Positions 24,864 to 32,836 of a stretch of 34,234 bases of DNA are shown here, in pieces; position 1 is the stretch's first letter, and every line of letters starts with the position of its first letter. Origin of the DNA: an uncultured Gemmatimonadota bacterium (GTDB taxonomy: Bacteria > Latescibacterota > UBA2968 > UBA8231). The stretch lies in contig CAITNQ010000546.1 of assembly GCA_903893785.1 (NCBI GenBank), positions 1-34,234 on the forward strand, given 5' to 3'. The position numbers and the translations under genes are program-made. Below the pieces are notes generated by a model. It saw only the letters and a list, made by a program, of their open reading frames with translations, made no database searches and had not been told where the DNA came from.

Positions 24864-25392
24864 TGTAGTAGTCACCGTATTCGGCCAGCAGGGTACTGCG
24901 TCCGTCGTCGCGCAGCAGGGCCCGTTCGTAGGCCGGGAAGATGTCTTCCGGTTCCTCCAGGCGAATCACCTCGATGGAGGTACACATCGACCGTAGCGCG
25001 TCGGTGTAGTCGCCGATGTGCTGGTGCTGGGGGTGGAGTGGGCGTTCCGAGCCGATGCCGGTGCGGATGATGACCTTGGGGCAGTAGGCGCCGTTCGACA
25101 TCACGGCGAACTTGTCAAGGTGGTTGACGATCTGGTTCATGGCCAGCAGGAGGAAGTTCCACCGGGGGAAGATCGACACGGGCACGTGGCCGGCGATGGC
25201 TAGCCCGTTGGCCATCCCCATCTGCAGCTCTTCGTCGACAGGAAGTTCGATCAACCGGTGCCTGGGGACATCGAAAAGGGTGTTCGACATCGCCGTCCCC
25301 GGGCAGGCAACGGCCTGCCCGATGAACAGCACCCGCTCATCTCGCGCCAACCGGTCCATGGCACGCTTCAGCTCGTCGAAGTACGCGCCCAT
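24853..25392 (-). CDS. Short transketolase/E1-beta-like thiamine diphosphate enzyme subunit
   Basis: This 179-residue protein corresponds to the pyrimidine-binding domain of transketolase and 2-oxoacid dehydrogenase E1-beta. It contains YFDELKRAMDRLARDERVLF at the start and RLIELPVDEELQMGMANGLA, where a conserved Glu would activate the thiamine ring. The central SIFPRWNFLLLAMNQIVNHL matches the E1-beta helix. The usual C-terminal transketolase domain is missing, so the protein is about half the normal E1-beta length. ATG 25392 follows the alpha-like gene's stop by 1 nt, so the two must be made together and probably form the active site jointly. In this sugar operon a two-carbon transfer to a keto-sugar is more plausible than central metabolism. 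Confidence 0.85.
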   Translation of the reverse strand: MGAYFDELKRAMDRLARDERVLFIGQAVACPGTAMSNTLFDVPRHRLIELPVDEELQMGMANGLAIAGHVPVSIFPRWNFLLLAMNQIVNHLDKFAVMSNGAYCPKVIIRTGIGSERPLHPQHQHIGDYTDALRSMCTSIEVIRLEEPEDIFPAYERALLRDDGRSTLLAEYGDYYNDK

Positions 25393-25393
25393 A

Positions 25394-26023
25394 TCAGAAC
25401 TGCACCCTCTTTCCGGCCCCGGCGTGCGGGTATCTGGATCGGTAGGCATAGTGCGTCACGCGCGGATCGTGGTGACCTTCGTGGCTGAGCGTCGGTGTGT
25501 TCCACACTTGCCGCGTATCGGTGCAAACGCTTCGGCCGTTGTCCTCGACGATCCAGTGGACCGGCAGGTCCCACTGGCGGGCGTATTTCATGCACTCGTG
25601 GGCCGCCCCTGTCTCCGCCGTCATTTCCCCCATGAAACAGTGGACGCGGTTAGCGCCCCCAGCGCGTTGGATCGCCATGGCAATGCCGACCGCGATCGGC
25701 AGCACGCCGGTGACAATGGCCGAAGAGAGCACGCGGTACTCCGGGAAGCACAGGGAGATGGACCGCCCGGCCATGATCTCGGCTTTGAGACGGTCAGGCG
25801 GCACCCCCTTGAGGAGGCACTGGTAGTGGCTCCGCCAAGAGCACAGGACCCAGTCGGCGGGCGCCACGTCGCGGAAGATGGCGATCAGCGCCTCTTCGTT
25901 GCCGCTGGTAAGGTGGACCGGCGCCTTGATTCTGGCTTCGTTGAATTCGTGGGCAATGTCGTCCTCGAAGGCGATCAGCTCCTGGGGCGTCAGTCGCGGC
26001 AGGGACGGGGCGGTCGGCGTCAT
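25394..26023 (-). CDS. Short E1-alpha-like thiamine diphosphate-binding subunit
   Basis: This 209-residue protein corresponds to the diphosphate-binding half of E1-alpha/transketolase. It contains WVLCSWRSHYQCLLKGVP, near the HxH-like entry region, LPIAVGIAMAIQ, and the cofactor motif MGEMTAETG (131-139) ending in VEDNGRS (159-165). The usual motif is GDG with a terminal NN; here it reads GEM and DNG, so the metal site is altered. It is shorter than dehydrogenase E1-alpha (about 320-360). ATG 26023 has CCAGGA 7 nt upstream. It is followed immediately by the beta-like gene and preceded, 59 nt away, by the GHMP kinase. AviB1/AviB2-type pairs, which attach a two-carbon branch to a sugar in avilamycin, are the closest functional analogy I know. 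Confidence 0.82.
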   Translation of the reverse strand: MTPTAPSLPRLTPQELIAFEDDIAHEFNEARIKAPVHLTSGNEEALIAIFRDVAPADWVLCSWRSHYQCLLKGVPPDRLKAEIMAGRSISLCFPEYRVLSSAIVTGVLPIAVGIAMAIQRAGGANRVHCFMGEMTAETGAAHECMKYARQWDLPVHWIVEDNGRSVCTDTRQVWNTPTLSHEGHHDPRVTHYAYRSRYPHAGAGKRVQF

Positions 26024-26082
26024 GGCAGGTCCTGGGGCGGGATTGGGAGGTCGCCCCCCTTTGGCGGGCTCGGACCCTCCAG

Positions 26083-27126
26083 CTAGCGGAAGTCGGACAA
26101 GGCCCGGTTCAGGTTGTCGGCATCGGCTGCGGCGTAGTCGGGCTCGGGATCGTAGAAGATCACCCGGCTTCCGCTGCCATCGAACGCAAAGGGTACATGG
26201 ACGAGGGTGTTGAGCGCCTGCCGCACGCGCCGCCGCCTCTCCGGGGGGACGAAGAGGAGCAGGAACCCCCCACCGCCGGCGCCGGTGAGCTTGCCGCCGA
26301 GGGCCCCGGCCCGCTGGGCGGTCTCGTACATCGCGTCGAGGGGGCCGTTGGAGACGAGATGGCTGAGGGACCGCTTGATCATCCAGGACTCGTGGAGAAG
26401 GCCGCCGAGCCGTTCGAGCGGCTGCGACTCGCACACAATGCCCATCGCTTCCTCGACCATGCGGTGGAGGCGCCGCAACTGGTCTGCGCGCGCGTTCAAC
26501 GACGGCACGTAACTCGCCGCCACCTCGGCCGCGGTCCGCCGAATGCCGGTGTAGAACAGCATCAGCGACGACGTGAGCTCCTCGAGCCGCGCGGGTGGCA
26601 GGATGATCGGGCGAACCGTGATTTCGCCCGAGCGGGCGAAGTCCACGCGGTTGAAGCCGCCGTAGGCCGCACACACCTGGTCCTGGGAACCGACCGTCTC
26701 GGCCAATACCTCCTGTTCAATGTGGATGCACTCGTCAGCCAGTTGGCGCCCGCTAACCATGCGCCCCTCGAAAGCGTGGAGGGCCATGAGCAGCCCGACG
26801 GTAAAGGCTGAACTCGAACCCATGCCGCTGCGGGCCGGCAGGTCTCCGTCGTGATGAATCTCAACGCCGCGGTTGATCCGCAGGAACCGCAGCACCTCAC
26901 GGGTGGTCGGGTGCCGGATCTCGTCGATGGTGTTGCAGGTCTCGGTGCGCGAGTAGACCACACGCCAGCGGTGCTCGAAGAACGGCGGCAGGCTCCGACA
27001 GGTGATGTAGCAGTGCTTGTTGATCGTAGTGGCCAGAACGGCGCCGCCGTGTTGGCGGTACCACGACGGGTAGTCGGTGCCGCCGCCGAACAGCGAGATC
27101 CGGAACGGTGTACGGGTGATGATCAT
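26083..27126 (-). CDS. GHMP sugar kinase, D-glycero-D-manno-heptose-7-phosphate kinase-like
   Basis: This 347-residue kinase has the family's opening RTPFRISLFGGGTDYPSWY (5-23), ATP loop LPARSGMGSSSAFTVGLL (96-113), and closing GGKLTGAGGGGFLLLF. The FGGGTD and YPSW phrase is typical of HddA and related fucose/heptose 1-kinases. It should phosphorylate an anomeric sugar hydroxyl using ATP in the cytoplasm, preparing it for the nucleotidyltransferase upstream. ATG 27126 overlaps the stop of a 65-codon frame by 4 nt (ATGA). No phosphoheptose isomerase (GmhA) or phosphatase (GmhB) gene is present in this window, so either those lie elsewhere or the substrate is a different sugar. Confidence 0.92.
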   Translation of the reverse strand: MIITRTPFRISLFGGGTDYPSWYRQHGGAVLATTINKHCYITCRSLPPFFEHRWRVVYSRTETCNTIDEIRHPTTREVLRFLRINRGVEIHHDGDLPARSGMGSSSAFTVGLLMALHAFEGRMVSGRQLADECIHIEQEVLAETVGSQDQVCAAYGGFNRVDFARSGEITVRPIILPPARLEELTSSLMLFYTGIRRTAAEVAASYVPSLNARADQLRRLHRMVEEAMGIVCESQPLERLGGLLHESWMIKRSLSHLVSNGPLDAMYETAQRAGALGGKLTGAGGGGFLLLFVPPERRRRVRQALNTLVHVPFAFDGSGSRVIFYDPEPDYAAADADNLNRALSDFR

Positions 27127-27320
27127 GTGATCACGGCATCCTTAACCAAACCGGTCCTGACATGCATCTGTCGGCCGGGCCGTTGCTGCGGAATGCCCTC
27201 GCATGTTGCTGTCAGGGGGGCGTGGAGCGATGTCGCCGGCGACCAGCCCGAGATTTGGCCGATGGCCGCGCCGATCCGCGTGTCGCCGCTGGCCAGGAAG
27301 TCGCGCGCGTGGGTGTGCAT
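27123..27320 (-). CDS. Small 65-residue ORF of unknown function
   Basis: This ORF fills the gap between the nucleotidyltransferase and kinase genes. It starts 17 nt after the former's stop, has CCGGAG 6 nt before its ATG, and its TGA overlaps the kinase ATG. The product begins MHTHARDFLASGDTRIGAAI and has no similarity I recognise. The arrangement is that of a real, coupled gene, yet the length and composition also fit chance. It could be the remnant of an isomerase-type gene, which would be expected here in a heptose operon. Confidence 0.4.
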   Translation of the reverse strand: MHTHARDFLASGDTRIGAAIGQISGWSPATSLHAPLTATCEGIPQQRPGRQMHVRTGLVKDAVIT

Positions 27321-27337
27321 GGCCGCTCCGGACACCC

Positions 27338-28120
27338 TTAACTCGGCGTGGCGGCGGGCTTGGGCCCGAAGAAGGCCGTTGCCTGGCGGTACGACTCCGG
27401 CGTGCCAATGTCGAGGAATCTTGCCTTGCTGGGGAACGCGCGCAGGCCGGTGCCGATCCACTCGGGGAAGACTTCACGCTCAAGCGAAACGGGCCGGCCC
27501 GGCGTAATGGTCAAGGCCCGCTCGCGCTCCATCGCATAGATTCCGGCGTTGATCCATCCGGGTCCCGATACCTGGCCCTTCTCGCGAAAGGACTCGACGC
27601 GCCCGTCGGGGCCATACTCGACCCGCCCGAACCGGGCGGTGTCCGGCTGCCACGAAAGCACCATGGCTGGAAAGCGGCCATGCAGGGCGTAGTCGTGCAG
27701 GAAATCGAGCAGCACCAGGTCGCAGATGGAGTCGCCGTTGAGGACAAGGAGGCTCGGCGACAGTGCCGCCATTGCCGCCAGCCGCAGTCCTCCGGCAGTG
27801 CCCAGGGCGGTCTCCTCGCGCGAGTAGATGATCTTCAGGCCGTGGAAATCAGCGCCGAAGGCAGCCTCGATCTGAGCCGCGAGATGGCCGGTGCTGAGCA
27901 CCACGCGGTGGGCCCCGGTGGCGCGCAGCTGTTCGAGGAGAAAGGCAAGAAAGGGGCGGCCATTGACTTCAGCCAGCCCTTTGGGCCGATCGTGGATGAC
28001 CGATTTCAGCCGTGAGCCGACGCCCCCGGCCAAGATGACCGCGGTGACGTCGTGCCACAGCGCCGCGGGCGGCGACGGCGGCACGGGCGTGGCGGGCAAC
28101 GGGCCGTCAACCATTGCCAT
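27338..28120 (-). CDS. Sugar-1-phosphate nucleotidyltransferase (HddC/GlmU-N type)
   Basis: This 260-residue protein activates a sugar-1-phosphate by transferring a nucleotide from NTP. It has the signature AVILAGGVGSRLKSVIHDRP (27-46), the metal-binding GD of LLVLNGDSICDL, and the substrate loop WINAGIYAMERE. The size and the absence of C-terminal hexapeptide repeats fit the HddC-like and RmlA-like short enzymes. The first 25 residues are a Pro-rich extension. Together with the GHMP kinase it gives a 1-kinase/nucleotidyltransferase pair. ATG 28120 overlaps the epimerase end by 14 nt, and no ribosome binding site is visible; ATG 28114 is an alternative. The base (GDP, ADP or dTDP) cannot be told from sequence. 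Confidence 0.92.
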   Translation of the reverse strand: MAMVDGPLPATPVPPSPPAALWHDVTAVILAGGVGSRLKSVIHDRPKGLAEVNGRPFLAFLLEQLRATGAHRVVLSTGHLAAQIEAAFGADFHGLKIIYSREETALGTAGGLRLAAMAALSPSLLVLNGDSICDLVLLDFLHDYALHGRFPAMVLSWQPDTARFGRVEYGPDGRVESFREKGQVSGPGWINAGIYAMERERALTITPGRPVSLEREVFPEWIGTGLRAFPSKARFLDIGTPESYRQATAFFGPKPAATPS

Positions 28121-29045
28121 ACGGAGTGGGACGGATCATCCGGTACCCTTTGAGCAACTCGCGGATCCCGTCGTCGAGCGAGCGCTTGGCCTGGAAACCC
28201 GCTTCGCGCAGGCGCTGGTTGGACACAATGTAGTTACGCTTGTCCGGGTCGCTCCCCACCGCCGCGAAGTGGAGGTAGAAGCTCGGGACATGCTCCTTGA
28301 TCTTGAGCGCCAGCTCCTCCTTCGACAGGTTGGCGTCATCCAGGCCGGCGTTGTAGGGGCGTCCCACCATGGCGGCGCGGTGCTCCAGGCAGTGGACGAA
28401 GCAGTCGGCGACATCGCGAATGTGGACGTAGTTACGCTTGAAGTCCTTCTCGAAGATGACCAGGTAACCGTCCATGGCCGCTGCGTACACAAAATGGTTG
28501 ACCAGCAGGTCGAGCCGCATTCGCGGCGAGAGCCCGAAGACGGTCGCCAGTCGCAGGGTGATAGCGTTTGGGCTGTTGAGCACCTCCTGCTCTGCCGCAA
28601 CCTTGGTGCGGCCGTACAGCGAGATCGGTTCGAGCGGGGTCTCTTCGGTGCAGTGCTGGGCTCCTGACCGCGTCCCGTAGCCGCTGTTGGTCGTGGGGTA
28701 GACGATGAGTTGGCTGGAGCTGCGCATGCGGTTGATGGTGCGGATCGCCTCCAAGTTGACCGCCGTGGCCGCGTCCGGGTCCCGGTCGCACAGCGGCGCA
28801 CCGACGAGCGCCGCCAACGGCACGATGACATCGTGGGCCGCGGCCATTCGGCGCATCAGGGCCGCATCGCGTACGTCGCCGCGGACGAACTCGAAAGCCG
28901 GGTTGGCACACAGGTGCAGGAGGGTAGCCTGGCCGAACATGAGACTGTCGACCACGGTGACCCGATGGCCGGCCAGCAGCAGCCGCTCGGTGAGGATAGA
29001 ACCGAGGTAACCGGCTCCGCCGGTGACGAGAACTCTTTCGCTCAC
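28107..29045 (-). CDS. NAD-dependent nucleotide-sugar epimerase/dehydratase
   Basis: This 312-residue extended short-chain dehydrogenase has TGGAGYLGS at 8-16, catalytic YGRTK (Y144, K148), and a TTN triad at 118-120 in place of the usual serine. C-terminal residues include KRNYVHIRDVADCFVHCLEH, the usual nucleotide-sugar signature. The 4-keto or epimerised NDP-sugar it makes would be the substrate for the dehydratase-like DegT protein and the thiamine enzymes in the same operon. GTG 29045 was chosen because the Rossmann fold starts at once and GGGAG lies about 10 nt upstream; the open frame continues upstream without homology. It overlaps the nucleotidyltransferase by 14 nt. Confidence 0.9.
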   Translation of the reverse strand: MSERVLVTGGAGYLGSILTERLLLAGHRVTVVDSLMFGQATLLHLCANPAFEFVRGDVRDAALMRRMAAAHDVIVPLAALVGAPLCDRDPDAATAVNLEAIRTINRMRSSSQLIVYPTTNSGYGTRSGAQHCTEETPLEPISLYGRTKVAAEQEVLNSPNAITLRLATVFGLSPRMRLDLLVNHFVYAAAMDGYLVIFEKDFKRNYVHIRDVADCFVHCLEHRAAMVGRPYNAGLDDANLSKEELALKIKEHVPSFYLHFAAVGSDPDKRNYIVSNQRLREAGFQAKRSLDDGIRELLKGYRMIRPTPYGNG

Positions 29046-29113
29046 AGTGGCTGCGCTCCCGGGAAGTGGGGTGTCGGGGAAAACCTCGCAGCGCCCGCCA
29101 TGGCGCCTTGGGA

Positions 29114-29878
29114 TCAGCCGATCTTGTCGAAGAGCAGCGCGTTCCGAGTGCAGCAGATGGCGCTCATGGCGAGCAGCAGCGGGTTGGAGGTGTGACTCCG
29201 GCAGACCCTCCAGGCATCCCAACTCATGCGCCGCATCTGCGTGCCGCTGTAACTAGTCGCATGGTACCGCCACCGCCCGAGGATGTGCGGGATAACCAGG
29301 GGCGGCATGCGCTTCGTGCAGCGGATGAAGTAGTCGTAGTCGTTGGCCAGACACTCCTTCTCGTTGATCAGATCGCCGATCTCCTGACGGAACTCGCGGC
29401 GGATGAAAAACGAGACCCACGGGATGATGTTCTCCGCCATCAGCCACCAGCGATGGAAATGGCGCACCGCGAAGTTCTTGTACCCTTTGTGGAGGGGCCG
29501 GATGGGACGCTCCGCCGCGTCAACTATGTCGTACATGCCGATGGCCCAGCCGGCCTGCGGCTGGGCTGTGAAGGCCGCGGCTACGTGGCGAAGGGCGTCC
29601 GGAGCGAGAAGATCATCGGCCGGCAAGGCCGCGAATACCTCGCCCGTGGCGCGCGGCAGCGCCTTGTTGACCGCATCACCGAAACCGCCATCGGGTTCCA
29701 CGCGGACCCTGTCGGCGCCCAGCAGACGGCGAGCGCAGGCCGCGCTGCCGTCGGTTGAGCAGGCATCGGCGTAGAGGATCTCTACGTCGAGCCCCTGCGC
29801 CGCCACCAGGATGCTGCGCAGGCAGTTTTCCAGGTACGGCATGCCGTTGCGGGCCGACGTGAACATGGTGATTCTCAT
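29114..29878 (-). CDS. Family 2 glycosyltransferase
   Basis: This 254-residue GT-A fold enzyme opens with RITMFTSARNGMPYLENCLR. It then shows EILYADACSTDGS, GGFGDAVNKALPRATGE, and a DXD-like PADDLL at 86-91, which would hold the metal and the NDP-sugar. The WWLMAENIIPWVSFFIRREF stretch and a basic C-terminus suggest it works at the inner membrane face. It is the first gene of the minus-strand sugar operon, 68 nt before the epimerase start, and may transfer the sugar the operon makes. ATG 29878 was chosen because the first beta strand begins there; the frame continues upstream through a tandem repeat and is not coding there. Confidence 0.9.
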   Translation of the reverse strand: MRITMFTSARNGMPYLENCLRSILVAAQGLDVEILYADACSTDGSAACARRLLGADRVRVEPDGGFGDAVNKALPRATGEVFAALPADDLLAPDALRHVAAAFTAQPQAGWAIGMYDIVDAAERPIRPLHKGYKNFAVRHFHRWWLMAENIIPWVSFFIRREFRQEIGDLINEKECLANDYDYFIRCTKRMPPLVIPHILGRWRYHATSYSGTQMRRMSWDAWRVCRSHTSNPLLLAMSAICCTRNALLFDKIG

Positions 29879-30578
29879 GACGCGTTCTCGCCCTCTTCGC
29901 CCGCGCTCTGAGCGGCGCTGCTTCGCGCGCGCGATCGCCGCGAGTCGCCGCCGCAGCGCCGATTGGTCGCCACTCGCCTTGGTGGTGGCCCCGCGATTTC
30001 CCACGCCGACGACCCCAGCGCGGGCCGTGCCGCCTGGCGCTGTTCGGCGTCCAACGCCGGGGCAGCCGTTGGACGGCATCGGGCCGGGCCCGGCCGGGTC
30101 CGAACCGCTGCCCATGGACGGTCCGGCGCGCCCCCAGGGCGACGACCAGAATCCTGATCGCGCCCCCTGGCGCCGTTCCGTGCCCAAACCCGGGGCTGCC
30201 GCTGGACGACACCGGGCCAGGCCCGACGGGGTCCGGGGTGCTGCCCATGGACGGCCGCGCACCGTGGACCCGGCGGTTCCCGCGCAGCGCCGGCCTGCCG
30301 CCCCTGTCCCGCCATGATCGTAGGTCGTCCACCGGCAATCCGCAAGTGAATCACGCCCGACAGCCCCCGGCGGCGGCCACCTCTGCCTCGACAACCGCGA
30401 AGGCTACCGAGTACCCGTGGGCCGGCGCGGTCGTCTTTCCATTACCGTGATCGCGGGCCCTTCGCAGACCATTGACCTCAACACCGCGGCCCCCGTGTTT
30501 GGCTTGCAGCACTCATCCGTTCGGTCCCACCCCGCGTGCCAGTCAACCTGGCGCTCCCGACGGCGAAAGGAGTCTGCA
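29879..30578. other. Divergent intergenic region with tandem repeat
   Basis: These 700 nt lie between the divergent sugar operon and octaheme cytochrome gene. They contain the 133-bp repeat (29988-30253). Just before the cytochrome start is a strong ribosome binding site, AAAGGAG, 7 nt from GTG. I found no convincing promoter box pair in either direction. Confidence 0.5.
29988..30253. repeat. 133-bp tandem repeat, two copies
   Basis: Copy one (about 29988-30120) and copy two (about 30121-30253) align with an offset of 133 nt. CTGCCCATGGACGG starts at 30108 and at 30241. CCTGGCGC occurs at 30033 and 30166. CGACGACC occurs near 30008 and 30141. Divergence is higher than in the 97-bp array. A partial third copy may begin at 30254. 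No protein-like signal was seen in any frame. Confidence 0.75.
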
Positions 30579-32459
30579 GTGTCCCCACGTATGGCGAGAC
30601 TCGTACTGTTGTCTGCCGCGACAATGTGGGTTGGTTGCGGTGTGTGGTCGGGTATGATCAACCAGATGCTGCCGCCGACCAGCCGGCCGATCGAGACCCG
30701 GTTCGTCGCGGCTGTCGGTGACACACTGGGCTTGGACGGCGTGGCCGCTTCCCTGGCCGCCGAGTACCCCCAGGGGTTCGCCCACATCGAGCGGTTCCGG
30801 CAGGCCGGTATCACCAGGTACGAAGGGCCGGCGACATGTCTGCGGTGCCACGCGAAGATCACCTATCGCGACCGGGTCACTGGACGTGAACGCCGCGAAG
30901 ACCTGATGCACAACCTGACGACCTCAGCGCACTACCGCTTCTACAGCTCCAGCCACCCCAATGTGTACGGCTTCAACGGCAAGCGCGCCGACGGTTTCCG
31001 CATGGGCAAGATCGACCGGCCGTGCCCCAAACCCGGATCTTTCGCCATGACCGCCTGGGCCATGGCAGTACCCTTGGCGTCGGGTGACACGCTCTCCGAA
31101 GGGTGCGGCCAGTGCCACATCGGCGGACAGCCGACCGCCCCGTTGGGGGAGATGATGCCGCGTTACGGCGCCCTGGGGCGCGAGCAGGAGGCCGTCGACT
31201 GCCTGATCTGCCACTCGGTGGCCTACGACATGAACCAGAAACAGGTGGTGCGTGGCGATGATGGGCGCTATGCCTGGGGGCAGGATCGCTCGCTGCGGGC
31301 CGCCGTCGCGGTGACCCGCCCGGTCTCACAGGCCTGCCTGCGGTGCCATCAGCACAACATGGGCGGCGATCTGTATGTCGACCCCGCCGATCCGTCGTTC
31401 ATGGAGAGCCTGACCCACCCCGGCGCTGACCGCCCGCGAGTCAAGCACCCGGGCAGCAAGCGGGGGACGCCATTCAGCCCGTCATGGGATGTCCATGCGG
31501 CTGCGGGCGTAGCCTGCATCGATTGCCATCTGACCCAGGGGCACTACATCGCCAAGGGCACGCACACCACGACCATGATGGCCAACGACCTACCCGCGGT
31601 CGAGGTGGCCTGCGAGGCCTGCCACACGGCGGCGCCGCACCAGAACGGCGACGCGGCCATGGTCAACCAGCTCAACGCGCACACGGACCGGGTTGCCTGC
31701 CAGACGTGCCACATCCCTTCGCTCCACCCCGACAACGCCACGCGGCGCGACTTCGCCCGCCCGTCCTTCGAGGCCGAGCCCGGCCTTTGGGTCTACACCG
31801 ACATCGCCAAGGAGACCGAACCCGGCAAGGCGATCACGTATGTGTGGTGGAATGGCGACGCCACCTTCCTGGGCAACCCCATCGGCGATCACCCTGACGG
31901 CGGCAACCGGTATCGGTTCTACCGTCCTGGCGACGTGTGGCCCGAGTACAGGAACTACGACTACGCAGGGTGGTACGAACGGACCATGCGGCCCCTGGCT
32001 CGCCAGGGCCGGTCGTCGAAGATATATGCCATGAAGGTGTTCAACGGCAGGCAGCACATCGATCTGCAGAACATGGGGCCATTCGGCGGCATGTTCGTGC
32101 CCTACAACCTGGGCACCTACTACACTACCGGCAACCCTGACAGCGCCGCCAAGGTCGAGATGCGCCACCCGATGATGCGCAAGATGTACGGCCGGATGTT
32201 CCAGATGTACATGATGAACCGGTTCATGGGGTACATGGACATTGACGGCTGGAACCGGGGCGCGTATCGCGATGCCGCCGCCCTGCGTCACGTTGAGCCC
32301 CGTTGGCTGCCTCAGGACGCCAGCCTGGAGATCAGCCATGCCATCCGTCGAACCGGTGCTCTGACCTGCAACCGGTGCCACTCCGAGCACGGGGTGATGG
32401 ACTTCACGGCCCTTGGCTACGATGATCAGAAAGCCGCGGCGCTGCGCCAGGAGAGGTAA
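30579..32459 (+). CDS. Octaheme c-type cytochrome, tetrathionate-reductase (OTR)-family-like lipoprotein
   Basis: This 626-residue exported protein has eight CxxCH heme sites, with Cys at 87, 176, 208, 253, 313, 345, 374 and 597. The order CGQCHIGG, VDCLICH, CLRCHQHNMGG, DVHAAAGVACIDCH and CEACH follows the octaheme tetrathionate-reductase group. That family reduces tetrathionate, nitrite or hydroxylamine in vitro. A short hydrophobic leader ends WVGC with Cys20, so it is probably a lipoprotein in the periplasm. Residues 528-553 are Met-rich (10 Met in 26). A 218-residue heme-free insert separates hemes 7 and 8. GTG 30579 has AAAGGAG 7 nt upstream. No other electron-transport gene is adjacent. 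The physiological substrate is unknown. Confidence 0.88.
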   Translation: MSPRMARLVLLSAATMWVGCGVWSGMINQMLPPTSRPIETRFVAAVGDTLGLDGVAASLAAEYPQGFAHIERFRQAGITRYEGPATCLRCHAKITYRDRVTGRERREDLMHNLTTSAHYRFYSSSHPNVYGFNGKRADGFRMGKIDRPCPKPGSFAMTAWAMAVPLASGDTLSEGCGQCHIGGQPTAPLGEMMPRYGALGREQEAVDCLICHSVAYDMNQKQVVRGDDGRYAWGQDRSLRAAVAVTRPVSQACLRCHQHNMGGDLYVDPADPSFMESLTHPGADRPRVKHPGSKRGTPFSPSWDVHAAAGVACIDCHLTQGHYIAKGTHTTTMMANDLPAVEVACEACHTAAPHQNGDAAMVNQLNAHTDRVACQTCHIPSLHPDNATRRDFARPSFEAEPGLWVYTDIAKETEPGKAITYVWWNGDATFLGNPIGDHPDGGNRYRFYRPGDVWPEYRNYDYAGWYERTMRPLARQGRSSKIYAMKVFNGRQHIDLQNMGPFGGMFVPYNLGTYYTTGNPDSAAKVEMRHPMMRKMYGRMFQMYMMNRFMGYMDIDGWNRGAYRDAAALRHVEPRWLPQDASLEISHAIRRTGALTCNRCHSEHGVMDFTALGYDDQKAAALRQER

Positions 32460-32836
32460 GGAGCCCGCGCGCCACTGCACCGGATCGCCCTCGCCCGTCG
32501 GTTGCGGCGCGGGGGCGATCCATGCCCCAGGGGCCGTCTGGCACGGCGTCATTAGGCGGCCAACCCGAGTGGTGGCCGGAGTAACCCGGAGTACCCGCCG
32601 GGACGATGCTTCAGGTTCGATCCGGTGCTTCTGCGGCCAGCCGTCAGTTCCGGAGACCACCCGCCCCAGGCGCCGCCGACGGCCCGCGGGCCCTGGGGGC
32701 GATCGGTGCCGGCTGCCGGCAAGGCGTAGCGTCGAGACCCAGGTCCGGGCGAGCGGCCTGCCGTCAGGTGCCCGGCCCGCCAGCGCCTGCCGTGGATCGC
32801 GGCGTTGCCGTGTCCGCCGGGCGCCAGGTGCGGCCT
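32460..32836. other. Gap between convergent cytochrome and DUF6951-like genes
   Basis: This 377-nt gap holds the hairpin at 32482-32521. Beyond it I see no gene or repeat. Long frames here on both strands are GC-driven and unlike any protein family. Confidence 0.5.
32482..32521 (+). terminator. Stem-loop after the octaheme cytochrome
   Basis: GGATCGCCC at 32482-32490 pairs perfectly with GGGCGATCC at 32513-32521, 9 bp with a 22-nt GC-rich loop. It starts 23 nt after the cytochrome stop, where a terminator is expected. No T-run follows, so it might be Rho-assisted or an mRNA 3' stabiliser. Confidence 0.5.

Noticed and set aside
24853..26023. Pyruvate dehydrogenase E1 or sulfopyruvate decarboxylase subunits
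   Set aside because: The proteins lack the C-terminal E1 domain, no E2/E3 genes are near, and the surrounding genes are for nucleotide-sugars.
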